A DNA stretch of 64,000 nt from Nelumbo lutea (GCA_022828595.1 JAKGHH010000003.1:55231759-55295758); one strand, 5' to 3'. Shown: positions 1 to 12,379, counted from the stretch's first letter. The notes: generated by a model from the letters alone, not told the origin. Translations and numbers: made by a program.

Positions 1-153
1 CCTTTCTCTTCTTTGGGAATGAAATTCCATTCTAATTGATTCCAATTCCTATTCTGATTCTTGTCTGAACCAAACAGATCATGGGAATAGACCATTCCAA
101 TTCTGATTCTGACAGATTTTGATTATAATTCTGACTATAAACCAATCAGACCC
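1..153. repeat. MITE, family 1, cut by window start
   Basis: Rich in the words 'gaatgaaattccatt' and 'gattctgatt', ending in 'aatcagaccc' followed by TAA. The same sequence order, with over 100 bp clearly alignable by eye, recurs at 6533-6759, where both ends are present. This copy keeps only the right part. A TAA at the right edge would suit a PIF/Harbinger (Tourist) element, but the left target site is outside the window. Confidence 0.6.
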
Positions 154-3100
154 TAAATACTGAAGGGTATATGACATATGTCATCCCAATGCAAATGGGG
201 TAATTAAGTTTGAACAAGTTGACATTTATAAGAACTGAGAAATCAAAACGAAAGCATTTTAGTTGCGCTTTCTGGACCATCCGGTCTGATCCAAATACGA
301 CAGTATTGGATTAAGCCAATTAAGTGAAGAGCACAACACAGTAGTTGTGTATTTTAGGATTTTAGGGGATACCAAGTAGTCTTTCAGCATTTTCTTAAGA
401 GATCTGAGACACTAGATAGGACTAATCACCCTCATTGTTGGCTAAAAACCCTCAAAATCAGTTTTGATGAAGCTTCCTCAGATACCAAGTATCCTCTTGG
501 TGTGGCTCCACTTAATGATAAAGGTTCTATGGTTTTTGCTCAATCACCTATTGTCTCCAAGTGTTAGTGCTCCTGGAAGGTATCCAATTTGCTGCCTCAC
601 TTGGAATCACTCTAGCTGTGGTTGAAGGTGATGCTGCCCTTCTTCCTTGGAGCGTACACACTCATAACCAGCTGCAGGAGTCTACTTTTACACCTTCCTG
701 GCTACTCAGTTGCATTTGTACCTACAATTTGTAATCGGGCGGCCCACTCGGTTGTTCTCAACTTGTACCCGGTCCAATCCACCAGATTTTTTCTGTCCTA
801 TTTTGGACTAATCTGATGTAACTGAGCTATTTGATTGAATGGATTTGCCTATCTATCTATATGATTCTGGCCTATCCAATCCCCAAATACTCCACTTCCT
901 CTAATACTGATATCATGTTCAACAGACGTGCCTCCCATCTAGTATTTTTTCTTTCTTTAGTGACAAGAAATAGTAGTTTCTTTGTCCTTTCACAAAGGAT
1001 GTGCTTTCTCTATCCAAAATGGGTTGTGCCCTAATCACTCATCCCATAAAGTAACTTGATTTTCTATTGGCAAGAGCTGGATCTCAGGTATACAAGACGC
1101 CTACTGCAGCTTGTTTCCACGATAAACTTCCACTTGTCATAAGCTAAGAGGATCAGGTTCTACCAAAAACTCAATTATATTCCACCTAATATATCAATTC
1201 AACCAGAATCAGCCCTAATATATAGATCGTTACACCTATCCAAAAGGTTGATAAAGTTCTTCCATCAGTGAACAATAATGATCTGAATGTCCTCATAAGA
1301 TGCTATTCCCTTGGAAGAAGCTGGCCATGTGAAATGAGATCCTTTCATTTTGACTTTGCTTGGCATTTAAACACAATGCATCATGGCATGAAATGGATTC
1401 ATTATTGGGATGCTAACAAAAATTTTAGACATTAATTCGTTAATTGAAATCCTAAAATGGTTAAGTCTTTTTCTTTTTCTTCTTCAAGATTCCTCTATTG
1501 AATTCATCATTTTCGATTATGTATTTTACACTTGGGCTCAGAAATCAGAATAGGTTCACCCAACTTCAGCCTTGAAATTGATTCTGGCTTGACCCAATCT
1601 GCTGAAACCTATTGATCAACTAACAAGATTTAAGCTTCAATTTGGACAGAAAACATTAATTGGCCGCAGAGTGAATAGCTGCCAATTGATAGTTCTCAGA
1701 AGGAGCATGAACTAATTAATATAATTAGGTTTCCTTAAAACACACATAGTTAGAATTACTCATTGGCATCTTGTAAGCTATATTTTTTTATCTTCTATAT
1801 ATAAAAAAGGAAAAGGTTTCAGCTATGACACACCACATGCCTACGCACAAATATTTGCATATTTTAAAGCTAATACAGAATTTTCTTCTGGTTCACATGC
1901 TCACTCACAAACCCAAAGATTTCCTTCAACTTGCTCCTCATCATGTATCATTTATTAAAGTCTGTTAATCAAACTCTGTCCCATCTATCTCATTATACAA
2001 AATGGACCTGTATAATGAGTATGGCCTAAGTTACTTGAATCAATTTAATATGCTTTCTTCTAAGCAACCCAAATAACTAATATTGAGCTTCAAAAAGTAT
2101 TACATAATATACTCTTCAATCTTTCTTGCCAGTTTTCCATGTCAAGGAAAAACCAAACTGGAAGCTCAGAAGCTGTGAGGTAACATATTAAAAGTTTGAA
2201 ACCCACAATTTAATGGAGATATTTTAACAAATTTCAGTCTTAATACCATGCCATATTTTACTTTTATTTTAATAACTTCTGTGACTGAAATTTGAACTTT
2301 CAATTTAAAGGGACTCACTACTATGGGATAGGGGTCTCGATTGGCTGAAACCCGCCAGATATGAATATGGGCACCTTTTTTCCCTCTTAATTAAATAATT
2401 AAGGGTACGGCTTTGAGGCTTGGCTAGGCAAGATGTCTCTCAGTGAGTTCTTCCATGGTATTCTCTGTAACACTAGCATATCTACCATATCAAGCAAAAA
2501 CTGATGTTTATAAATTGGGAAATTTCCGTATTCCATCTACAACAGGATTGAGACATGATATCTGTACTATGCTTTGCATTTCTCAAGGCAAGTGGAGAAA
2601 AAAAAAATGTGGGTAGGTTAAGGCTCTTACTGCCCCCTGTCAGGCTCTAGACATGGGAGGCTCTCTCCTTCTTTATACCTTCCATGAAAAGAAGAAAACA
2701 AATCTAATCCTTCACTTTTAATCTTGTGCCAAGCAAAGGGATTGACTAGAAGTCTAGAACTGCTGTTTTCTTTTAATTTATACCTTTTTTGATTGGCATT
2801 TTCTGGTTAATCATTAAGTGAAAGAAATAAGAGAGTTGAAATGGTTCAAGATTAAAAAGAATGATTGATTTCAAACCTAGAATTGAACCCCATAAAGAAG
2901 TTGAAATAAAACTAAATTAATCCTCAGCTGATGAGATCAAGAGAACAAGATAATTAATAGTATAATGGACATGATCGATGAGAGCTAATTGGAAAAAATA
3001 AAAAATACGAAAAGATTGAACTGGTCCTTTTGGTTCCTAGCTATTGGTGGTTTATGCCTGCTTCGACCTTAGAAAATAACAAACCCCTTTTCTGAAACTC

Positions 3101-4549
3101 AAGAGATTGTCCTTTTTTCTGACGATAAAAATGTGACCCATGTCTGCATTTAAAAGTAGTAGGTGAGAGAACATGTTGGATAGATGAGTGGTGCAACAGA
3201 GGGATCCATGCAATGTCTGAGAACTGGATGGACCAGATTATCAGACCAACTTGGCTGCACAGTCACTGAACCCTTCATTGATTCCATCTGGGTATTAGAG
3301 AAAACAATGGAAAACTAGATGGAGAGATCTAGTTGTGAATTGTTGGAATCCAAAAGCTGCATTAACTGTTCAGTCAGTGATGGTTCTATATAATTTTTCT
3401 TATTTTTTAATACCTATTTGCCTATCCTTGGTCTGATTATATTAGAGCTTAATGGTGATCAAACTGAACAGAAATGTCAATGTGTCATAATAGAGTAGAG
3501 TTTGATTCACAAAATTAATTGCTGCTTATTTAATAGATCAGTCAGCGAGGAAGAGACGTGCTGCAAAGAGACAATCACCTCCGTATGAAACATCTTCCCC
3601 ATTGTTAGGCGTATTGAATCAATCACAATGGCTCTGCATGGTTGCTTGCTAACAAGGGAGAATGAATTTTTTAGGCCCAATTTAGTCATTAATTTGCAAG
3701 CTACTCGCCATGATCCGACACCGAATATGTAATCCCAAGTTGTTTAGAGTCGTTTGCATAAGAAATGCACATTGGGATACTTATAATGTTCCCCGTTTTA
3801 GACTTATCCAAACACTGTTGTAGGATTCATCATCCAGATTTTATCTCCATTTTTTTTTCTTTATTTTGGACAGCGTCTTCCATGTTCTTGAAACTCGCAA
3901 GATCACTTGGTGAAGTGGGTTAGCAAGTTTTTTCATGTTAATTTCCTTACTGCCCATTGGATAATGCACCTATAGTCTAGATCAAATATTTGGGACCTTA
4001 GCCAATAAACAAATAGAAGGGTTTTCATCATTCACATGGTTGAATTGTTCTTTCTTTTCTTTTTCTGTTTAATTATATTTCCATTTTTTTTTCTTTTACT
4101 TTGGGATAGCAACCATATGAGGCAGAAGGGTTCTGACTGAACAACCAGAAATTAGCCTCTGTTTATTGATATTGAAAATTCAGATTCAATTAACTTTTTT
4201 TATTCTTTTATGTATATATCCCCCCCCCCCAAAAAAAAAAAAAGATGTACAAGTTACATTCCACAAATTAATTTTACACTATCCCAATAAGCCAAAAAGT
4301 CATTTTCAGATGTCTCGTTTTTGCTATATCATCGTGAGCAACCATATTTAATTAATTTCCCATCCATGACAAGCACATACATAATTTATTAATATTTTAA
4401 TAACCCTGTAAAAAATAATGCAGCAAAAGGAAATTAGTTGTCTTCAAAAGTTCTGAAATATTACAGTTTTTTTCGGTACATGCATGGATTAACTATATAC
4501 TGTCACTGTATATTCACTATTTTGAATGGTATACTGATAAATAGTGATC
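154..4549. other. AT-rich intergenic stretch
   Basis: No reading frame above about 70 codons has a recognisable motif, and no RNA gene was seen. It contains homopolymer runs, for example a C-run followed by an A-run at 4220-4243. Ordinary plant intergenic DNA; nothing further can be supported. Confidence 0.6.
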
Positions 4550-4559
4550 AGTTCAAGCC

Positions 4560-4830
4560 ATGATTTTTAAAGCCGATCCGAAGACCAAACCGGTTAGGGG
4601 TTCGGTTACTGGGCTGAATGGTCCGATAATTTGAACCGAATGCTCGGTCCGTTCTGATAAAAATATAAAAAAAAATTAAAAATAGTCAAAACTATTTAAA
4701 CGATTAATCACCCTGTTTAGCAGTTCGCTGATCAAAATTAACAGTTTTGGGGGAAAATGAAATCAGTCACCTGACTGATTCCCAGTTTTTCCACTCCAAC
4801 TGTCCGGTCTAGTCCGGTTTTGAAAACCAT
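4560..4830. mobile_element. MITE with 10-bp flanking direct repeat (Mutator-like?)
   Basis: The ends are imperfect inverted repeats: left 'atgatttttaaagccg', right complement 'atggttttcaaaaccgg'. The 10-base word agttcaagcc sits immediately left (4550-4559) and right (4831-4840), a perfect target duplication. A length of 9-10 bp points to the Mutator superfamily; hAT (8 bp) is less likely. It encodes no protein. The right end recurs as a fragment at 9894-9972. Confidence 0.7.
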
Positions 4831-4840
4831 AGTTCAAGCC

Positions 4841-6532
4841 AAGAAAAATATTGAGAGGTAAGACTATCCATAAGGCCCTATCTCTTCATTATTTGTATCA
4901 ACTGTTTTATCCTTAGTGCTGCAAAAAAGAAGTGGATGCATGGTTAAAGAATAAAGGGAATCAATAAGTTAATTTCTGGACAAGTCTAGTTGAAGTCCAT
5001 GTGAATAAAGAAAGAAGTTTATCAAGCGTTTGGATCCATCTCTAGGCAAGAGATAAGTACTTTTAGAAGTCTAGGATCTTCTTTTAATTAGTAGAAACCT
5101 TCACCCCACTAAGCATTGTAAAACGCTAACCAGAACTTTGGTATTCGAATAACCCCACAAATCAAGTAACTTGGTCTCTCCACTCTGTGGGAAAAATCTA
5201 AAAATGAATTATTAGCAGGCAGCAGGTTCACCCCCATAAAGTTTGTTTCTCTTACTATCCCTACATAATATGCCCACTTTCTTCCCCAACAAATTACTCA
5301 CAAATTGGATTCCTTGATGAGAGAATTTTGGTTAAAACACTCTCGAAGAAAGGTATATATATATCCATAATCATGGTCAATAATTTTTAAATCAAAGGAA
5401 TGGAGTGAGCTAGGTTTGAGGGAAGTTTGTCATTTCAATGAAGCAGTGATAATTAGGTCCTTTTAATTTTGATAAACTTTTATAAAGTACTTTCATACTT
5501 TTGAAAGTATACTAGTACAAAAAACATGACATAGCATTTGTATTATTTACTTTATACTTGTAAAAGTATGAAAAAATCCAAAAGCATAGAATCAGTTTTT
5601 TATACTTCATACTTTTAGCTTAATCATGCTTTTGTTTTCGTGTGAACAGGTGGTCAGGTGTGACCATCCTTCAATAAAACTCTCGACTTTACCTCCGCTT
5701 GCCATTGTTAGAGTTGAACTTCCGTCACTGATCTCAGACCCTAAAACCACTGGAAACCATCATCAAAAGTAAAAATGGACATGCTTTTTCCATATATATG
5801 AAAAATGATACTTCTATTTTAGAAAATATACTTTTCAAAATTTTTTATTCAAAATGATTTTCAAAACAAAAATACCAAAGTAAAAGTATTTTATATATTT
5901 TATACTTTAATATTTTATATTTTCAGAAGTAAAAAAATAGAAGTCTATCCAAAACAACGCCTCAATTTATTACTAACTTGTGGTGGAAAATGAAGTTATC
6001 AGCACAAAAGCAGTAAAATATGTACTTTTTAAGAGGAAACTTTATCACAGCAAAGTCATGAAGTAATTAAGCATAGACCTGGAAAGGCATATGGAAAACG
6101 TACTTCCTCATTAAAGGCAATTCGCTAGTTGGTGGGTGATAGTGGAAATAAGAAATTATTCAATTATATTCTGATGATATTGAAATGCAATAAAGCAAAT
6201 CCAACTTAATCAGTTGCTGTGCATCAGATGACGAGAAGATATGACTACACTTGTACTCACACTTACCAACTAAAACAAGGATTATTGTCTTAAGACACAA
6301 ACATGGAATAAGTTTTAATTTGGACTCTCAATTTGTGAAATTGATATTCAATGCACTTCCCTTACTTTGGCTTTGCATGAGCTTGCTGGATTGAGTGGCA
6401 TCTACACAACAATGGAACAATGTAGAAGCATTTCAATGGATTCTTCAAGTAAAGGAAAATAATTAGGAAAGCAAAGTTAAAATATAGTACTTGTACTCAT
6501 GTTACCACAGATTTGGAAAGAAAGAAATGAAA
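4841..6532. other. Intergenic, AT-rich
   Basis: No gene seen. 5460-5950 has many scattered copies of 'atactttt' and 'aaagtat' in both orientations, possibly a very old inverted-repeat element, but its ends could not be placed. Confidence 0.5.
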
Positions 6533-6759
6533 GGTCCCGTTTGGTTCACGGGAATAGAGGTCTGAAATTAGAATCAGAACAAGACATTTCAATTCTAACT
6601 GTTTGGTTGGTTGGTTGGAATCAGAATCCCATTCTTATTCCTTGGGAATGAAATCTCATTCTAGCTGAATCTAATTCTCATTCCAATTTCTGTCTGAGTC
6701 AACAAATTTTAGGAATAGACCATTTCGATTCTGATTTTGACTGAAAATCAAACGGACCC
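6533..6759. mobile_element. MITE, family 1, complete copy
   Basis: Terminal inverted repeats 'ggtcccgtttggtt' and complement of 'aatcaaacggaccc'. The interior alternates 'gaatcagaatcccattc'-like words and matches 1-153. The flanks (aaa and tcc) give no clear target duplication, so the superfamily is open. The TIR style GGnCCnGTTTGG suits Tourist-like elements. No coding capacity. Confidence 0.7.
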
Positions 6760-7237
6760 TCCCCGATTCATCGATCCCCACAATGAACACTACGAAAAGG
6801 GATGTTGAGAAAAGTGTTAAAGTGGTTAATGGTGACACAAGTGAGAACTGATTTGGTTATGCATTAAGAAAAAGAAATTATAGATGCAGAACTTGGTGAC
6901 TTTGGATGCTGCAATGAGAGTATTAATAGGAAAGGCAAAAGTGGCAGCACAAATGTTCAAGGTCAATTTTTGGCAGGCATGGAATAAGGGAAGATATCAA
7001 GTTGGCATGGTGATGAGACTACAAACCATTTTTAATTTGGGGGAGTTTCCATCAACATGATATCTTTGTTGCAGAACCACCTTCGGAGTTTGCTTGAATT
7101 ATCATTGATGAAGACTCAAAAGATAAAATAACCACCCAAAACCCGGATGGTAAAACAGGGGACACCAGCCATCTGCCATGCCGGCCACATCCTAGAAAAT
7201 CTTCAGTGAATCAGACACCTGCTAGGAGAGGTTATAT
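6760..7237. other. Intergenic, no feature seen
   Basis: Short intergenic stretch between two repeats; no coding or structural signal recognised. It ends in a (TA)n run at about 7233-7247. Confidence 0.5.
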
Positions 7238-7399
7238 ATATATATATTCAAAATATCGATACGCCGATAGGGGCGTATCGGGCTATATCGGTATTGTTTT
7301 TTTACTTTTATTCTTTTATTTTTTAAAACCGATTCAGGGGGGGGCAGTTTAAGGCTCCTCCACCCCCTGAATTGGTCAAAACCCCGAAACATCCTTTGT
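7238..7399. repeat. Dispersed 'atatcgatacgcc' repeat, copy 1
   Basis: Shares with 55712-55931 the order 'aaatatcgata', 'cgatacg', a T-rich run, 'gtttaaggc', 'ctccaccccctga' and 'aaccc'. The 9-base word aggttatat lies on both sides (7229-7237 and 7400-7408), which may be a target duplication. No inverted repeats were seen at the ends. Family unknown; two copies show it is mobile or was. Confidence 0.5.
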
Positions 7400-7408
7400 A
7401 GGTTATAT

Positions 7409-7963
7409 TGTGTGTGTGTGTCCTCTTCACATTGATGCGCCCAAAATGTTCATGCTAAGATAAAGTATGTGTGTTTACAACCCACATTTGAAATGATATG
7501 TCAAACTAAAGGAAAAGCCAAATGGCAAAGAAAAATGTATAGGGATTGGAAATCTAGATAAGCTTAATTTAGTAAGTTTTTTATATTCTTGAAAAAATGG
7601 GCTAAAAAATATCTATTTACTAATCCATATTCAAAAATTGCTTTTTAAATTAAATAAGAAAAGCTTTTCCTTTTTAATTAATGTCAAAATTTTGTTTGAG
7701 CCTTTTGGAGTAGATAACCAACTCCTAGGAAAAGAGGAAAGAAAAATATTTATCTACTACTCTTAGAAGTTGAAGATGATAGAGTAAGACTTCAGGTTGG
7801 TGATGGACACAAAGGTAGTTGGGTCAAAGAACTTCATGATGGCTTTCCTATTATGAACTTCCCTAATTATATATTGTGTAAATATGTCCTAGTGGTATAG
7901 TAGTTTCCTTGCACTAATTGAATTATACATGTATTGATAATCACATATAAATAGAAGTTTCTC
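7409..7963. other. Intergenic, no feature seen
   Basis: AT-rich, with a short (GT)n run at 7408-7421. No gene or repeat boundary recognised. Confidence 0.5.
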
Positions 7964-7966
7964 TTA

Positions 7967-8287
7967 GGCTATACTTGGTTTGAAGGAAAAAGGTAGGGAA
8001 AGGAAGGGAAAGATAGGGAAACTAATACAAGGTTTGTAAAGGGAGTTTGGATCTCCTGCCCACACAAATTATGCCCACGTCTACCCACATAGCATCGCAG
8101 TTACACATAGAGAACATCCCATCCTCCTATATAGTATTATGCAGGGGGAGATGTTCCCAATTCATGGGGTAGTGTGTTGTGGGTAAACGTGGTCAGAGTT
8201 CTTGTGGGCAGGAGATTCGGAGTCTTGTAAAGGTTTCCCTACCTCTCCCTTCCTTTTCCTACATTTTCCTTCAAACCAAACATAACC
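7967..8287. mobile_element. Tourist-like MITE (PIF/Harbinger), interrupted
   Basis: Inverted repeats 'ggctatacttggtttgaagg' and, on the complement, 'ggttatgtttggtttgaagg'. TTA flanks both ends (7964-7966 and 8288-8290), the 3-bp target duplication typical of PIF/Harbinger. It is the same family as 9672-9789, which lacks the internal insertion. The core length is about 137 bp once the nested element at 8043-8224 and one copy of its target duplication are removed. Non-coding and non-autonomous. Confidence 0.85.
8043..8224. mobile_element. Mutator-like MITE nested inside the Tourist element
   Basis: Starts 'gagtttggatctcctgccca' and ends with its imperfect complement. The 9-bp word ttgtaaagg stands on both sides (8034-8042, 8225-8233), perfectly conserved; 9 bp is diagnostic of Mutator-superfamily insertion. 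The intact relative at 9672-9789 shows the unoccupied site. Related ends or cores occur at 11842, 18383, 30773, 55177 and 55348, making this the commonest MITE family in the window. Confidence 0.85.
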
Positions 8288-8290
8288 TTA

Positions 8291-8624
8291 GGGCCTGTTC
8301 GTTTCCTCTTAACACTTATATTTTAAGAGGAATCTTTTAATTTTAAGAGAAAAATGGCTGTTCGTTTCTTCTTATCTCTTATTTCTTAAAGTGCAATCAT
8401 ACAAATTTTATTTTCCAATAATACCCCCAAAAAAGACAAACAAAAACTCTTATATATGGTCAAAATGAATATTTGATAATTTTCAGAATTCAGAATTCAG
8501 AGTTCAGAACAATATTCTCTGCATTCAGAATTCAGAGGAAAGAAAAATTCACCAATACCAATATACCTCTTAATGTAATTATTGCGCTTTCAGATGTCGG
8601 ACTTTAGAGCAAACGAACAGGCCC
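8291..8624. mobile_element. Second Tourist-like MITE abutting the first
   Basis: Inverted repeats 'gggcctgttcgtttcctctt' and, complemented, 'gggcctgttcgtttgctcta'. TTA is at 8288-8290 and 8625-8627. The left TTA is also the right target copy of the neighbouring MITE, so the two stand head to tail with one shared trinucleotide. The interior has a short tandem of 'cagaattcagaattcagag'. No coding capacity. Confidence 0.8.
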
Positions 8625-8726
8625 TTAGGGTTTCATCACATTTTGAAAAAGGTGAATGACCAACATTTTCATCTTATATATCATCCTCTCTCTCCATTAC
8701 CTTCCTATAGCTTGTACTTGACTTTT

Positions 8727-9010
8727 TGTTGGAGTATAAAAACTTATTCAAGGACCTCACCTAACAATAACAAGCTTTTAGGTTGAAAGGTTTAGTGAGA
8801 TGGTATTAGAGCCTATTTAACCAAGTGGACTAGAGGTTTGAAGCCCAACCAATAGGCTTTCATGTGAGGGGGAATGTTAGAGAATAACCTACCTAATAAG
8901 GATGTCCTACACTTTTTAAAATTTTCTTGCATTTTTCTTGTACTTTCGGTGACAAGAAGTCCATTACAAGTGTGTGGATATCCGTATGCATGAGAATAAT
9001 ACACATATCT
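8727..9010 (+). mobile_element. TRIM-like LTR retroelement remnant
   Basis: A primer-binding site (8801-8812) and a polypurine tract (gtgaggggga, about 8864-8873) lie only about 60 bp apart and are followed by 'tgttagagaata' (8875). 'Tgttggagtataaaa' (8727) stands 74 bp upstream of the primer site. This is the miniature layout of TRIM elements: no gag or pol. The two candidate LTRs agree only over their first tens of bases, so their lengths are uncertain, and the 3' boundary given is approximate. Confidence 0.45.
8801..8812 (+). other. Primer-binding site, initiator tRNA-Met type
   Basis: Tggtattagagc differs by one C-to-T change from the plant retroelement consensus complementary to the 3' end of initiator methionine tRNA. 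It would prime minus-strand DNA synthesis of the TRIM-like remnant. Confidence 0.6.
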
Positions 9011-9161
9011 CCTCCTATTTATCTATCTGCAAGTTTCATTTAAATCATATTAATCAAGTCTTCCTTATTATCAATGTCACAATAATCTTTCATGTGACAA
9101 GTCAACTATGTCTTATATTTCACAATTTAAAGTAGATTGCTTGAAGAAATTTCTTTCTTTA

Positions 9162-9525
9162 GGCCGGCTGGGTTTGGAAATGATACAAATAAGTGTGAAT
9201 GCAAATATGTAGAGTGTAAGACAGTTCATATAAATTGCAAAATTGGGTTAGTTTTGCACCGACAAAATTACCTTCTTACCAAACAGATTTTTAGCTGTAA
9301 TGGATGCAAACATGAATTCCAATAAAGCATATGCTTTCTTTTATGAAAGGTTCATTTGAATGCAAATTTACTTCTTTTTTATTGATGTATTTTTATGTCT
9401 TATTATCAATGTAAATATGCATTGGTCTGACATTTGTCAATACATAAATGTAATGTTGCCAAACACAGACAAATTTACCCTGAACCGGGATTTACACTCC
9501 ATTTGCATCATTTCCAAACACAGCC
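9162..9525. mobile_element. Tourist-like MITE
   Basis: Left 'ctgggtttggaaatgataca' and right complement 'ctgtgtttggaaatgatgca' are near-perfect inverted repeats, with four extra bases at the left tip. TTA flanks both sides (9159-9161, 9526-9528). It encodes no protein. Confidence 0.75.
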
Positions 9526-9671
9526 TTAGTTTCATTTTCTTATTGTTGGAGCATTCTGCAATTTTTGTTTGCCATGCTAACCTTTTGATTACAAAATTTG
9601 GCAATTTTGTTCAAGATGACCATTTTGTAGCAATCAAGACATAACAGAAATCTTTTTCCATTGAAACCTAA

Positions 9672-9789
9672 GGCTATGTTTGGTTTGAAGGAAAAGGTAG
9701 GGAAAGGTAAGGAAACCTATACAAGGTTTGTAAAGGTTTCCTATCTTTCCCTTCCTCTCCCTACCTTTTCCTTCAAACCAAACACAGCC
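9672..9789. mobile_element. Tourist-like MITE, 118 bp, uninterrupted
   Basis: Almost a perfect hairpin: 'ggctatgtttggtttgaagg' at the left and its near complement at the right. TAA is on both sides (9669-9671, 9790-9792). Same family as 7967-8287; this short copy is the empty-site reference for the Mutator-like insertion there. Confidence 0.85.
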
Positions 9790-9893
9790 TAAATGAAAAT
9801 TTTAGAAAAGATCGACTAATCAATCTTTTTTTGCTTGGTGTGAGTGTTTGTGAAGATACCTAGGGGGACAAATCTCTAGCTTTAATGCAAGGA

Positions 9894-9972
9894 ATTTGCA
9901 CCGATCACCTGACTGGTTTCCAGTTTTTCTAGTCCTATCGTCCGGTCTGGTCTGGTTTTGAAAACCATTCTT
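9894..9972. repeat. Right-end fragment of the 4560-4830 MITE
   Basis: Reads 'atcacctgactggtttccag', then 'gtccggtctggtctggtttt' and 'gaaaaccat', which parallels 4766-4830 closely. The left part of the element is missing. Confidence 0.6.
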
Positions 9973-10363
9973 TTATGAGTGCAAAGATTTGTGCTCAAGA
10001 AGGGAGGTGATATCCTTAGACAAAAAGAGTTTGTAGAGTGTACGAGGCTGGGGAAGAGGTGGTCGTGTGAGTCAACCTTCGGTGTAAGGGAGGGTCAGGT
10101 GGTTTTGATTTATCTGAGGTTCAGTGGGGGCTGCTCTAGTCTCCAGGCAGAAGTTGGATTTTGGTTTTTATCTTGTAGGAGCGGTTCCCCAGGGTTGGAA
10201 GTAGCTTCAGTGTCGGGTTCGTTAGTTCGGGCCGGGTGGTTTTTGTTGTTGTTTTTCGTGTCTTTTTCTTGGTTTTGGGTTCTAGCCGGTTTTTGTATAG
10301 TCTCAGGCCTTTCGATGTAATGACTAATTTCCTCCTTTCTTTTCCTTTCTACCAAAAAAAAAC
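9973..10363 (+). mobile_element. LINE 3' end with poly(A)
   Basis: GT-rich sequence unlike its AT-rich flanks. It closes with 'ctcaggcctttcgatgtaat', a pyrimidine stretch and 'ctaccaaaaaaaaac' (about 10350-10364), the usual 3' tail of plant L1-type LINEs. Overlapping frames of 113 codons (+) and 119 codons (-) show no motif and are chance products of the base bias. The 5' boundary is unclear; identification rests on the tail and composition. Confidence 0.4.
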
Positions 10364-10364
10364 A

Positions 10365-11841
10365 AAGAGAAAGTGTTACTTGCAATAAACAACCTGAATT
10401 CAGTTTATGAAAAATTTCAAAAAGAAAATAAAGTTTATGAAACAGGTGGTAAAAATTATATATGTTCACACATAAGAAAATAACATAATCAATAGAAAAA
10501 GAAGGGAGATATACTATGCTCTACCTTGTTTCAGTATTTCTTTCCAAATGATGCTTCAAAAATGGCAGCAAGCTTCCTTCTCTGGATGTAACCTAATCTA
10601 GTTGTTCACTAGATTTATCCTCCCCACATCACTAGATTTACTGTCATTGATTAATTAATCAGTTGTTTCATTACCTATTGATTCCTTAAAACTCTATTCT
10701 CTTTCCTCTTTTTCATTTCTCTTGCTGAAGATAAAAACATCCCCAACCACTTAAGAGTCAACTTACACATGAATCGATCCTACTGTGTCATTTGGGATAT
10801 ATAGTCGGTTGATAATTATTTAGAAGGGAACTAGTGGTATTCTATGATTGTTGGCTCAGGATAAAACACAACTACGTACGTGGTTTTGATGCTATACTCG
10901 TTTATTTAGATTATTTGTGCAATCCATGATTAATTAGAAGACATTCTCTAGGCGTATTGATTCCTAATTGCGATCAATGTTGTGATTTGAAGTATATTAT
11001 CGATAAGTTTTATTCTGCCTTTTTTACTATTTTTCAACAAATGTAATGTTTATTTTACTTGAGATCAAGTTTATAATTTCTACATCTATTCCATATATAT
11101 AAAGCGACTCAGTCTAGTGGACTTCTTTCTCTCCTTCAAAACTCACCCCAAAATCCTCATTCGAATTTTCTATTTTTTTTTTTACTTTTAATTAGATTTT
11201 TTTAATTCCATGTAATGCCCACATTCAACCACTCGTGCACCTTACAGACTCTCTCACCCCAACTAAAAGTTTTCCTAAAATCTCTCTCTCTCTATAACTT
11301 TCGTTTATTTGATAAATGATGCCATGTCATTGCCATGTAAGCATTTGTCTCATCATGCTATTTCATACGTCTATTTATCTTATAAATGTTTGTCTTAGTT
11401 TACGTGTAAATCAACCGTTGGAGAAAACACACAAAGGTATTTATTTACCGTTCCACTTATGTGGCACTTAGTGACATCTAACTGTCAACAAATACCAGAA
11501 AAACGTTCATCAACCACTTTTTCTTGATTTTGAAGGCAAATCAAATACAAATATTTATTTAATAAATGAAGGCCACACCAAACACATACATGATCTTTAT
11601 GAAAGACAAGAAATCAGCATGATTGATAGAAGCTGAAATCATTGTAATTGACAGAAATCCAATTTTAGAAACCGATCTTATATGGAAATGGACTTTTAAA
11701 AGGGAACTTAAGTCAGTAGGAATCTATGTAAACTTTCCACACAATGAGCCTGCTCTTCCATTTCAATCAAAATCTTCTTCCACCCCAGCGGTTTTGCTGT
11801 TTTCTTCCATTCCAGTAGTATTGTTTGCCATAGTTCGAGAG
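10365..11841. other. Intergenic, AT-rich
   Basis: No gene, RNA gene or bounded repeat recognised. A short (CT)n lies near 11281-11292. Confidence 0.5.
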
Positions 11842-11960
11842 GAGTTCAAATCAGTCACCCCACAAGACTGTCCACACCACATCTCCGCCTTGTATTGGGA
11901 ACATGAGATGTGGTGTGGGACGTTATGGGGGGCAGTCTTGTGGAGAGTTGATTTGGTCTC
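11842..11960. mobile_element. Mutator-like MITE, palindromic family
   Basis: Ends 'gagttcaaatcagtcacccc' and, complemented, 'gagaccaaatcaactctcca', both followed by 'cacaagactg'. The centre carries 'ttgtattgggaacat', shared with 18383-18573. The flanking 9-mers gttcgagag and gttcaattg agree at 6 of 9 positions, a decayed target duplication. Confidence 0.6.
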
Positions 11961-12379
11961 GTTCAATTGGTAGATAGAAGAGATATTACCAGTTCTCTAA
12001 CATCACCTTCCGTCTGTAATTCTTCGTCCTCTATTTTGCTAAACATAGATTCATACTTGACCATGTCAAAACAGGGGCGAGTGTTGTGGTTGTTTTTTTT
12101 TGTTGTTCTTCTATTTCAGTAGTAGTTTTTCTTTGTTCTTCTATTAGTTTCTCTAACATTCTTTTATTTCTATTAGTTTCTCTAACATTCGAAAAAAAAA
12201 ACAGAGCTAATTTGAAAGTTGTTGGAATGCCAAGAGTTTAGTCGTTGGTCATTTTTTTGGGCAATCAGATTCTATGACATTGTTGGGTTCATTTGGGTTA
12301 GGAGGACAATTATTTTGGGTTGGATTCTAAACACTCCATCTCAAATTCGACCCATAACCATATAAGTAAGCCGTTTTAA

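Noticed and set aside
10110..10469. 119-codon minus-strand ORF
   Set aside because: Antisense to a GT-rich LINE 3' end; no motif, low complexity.
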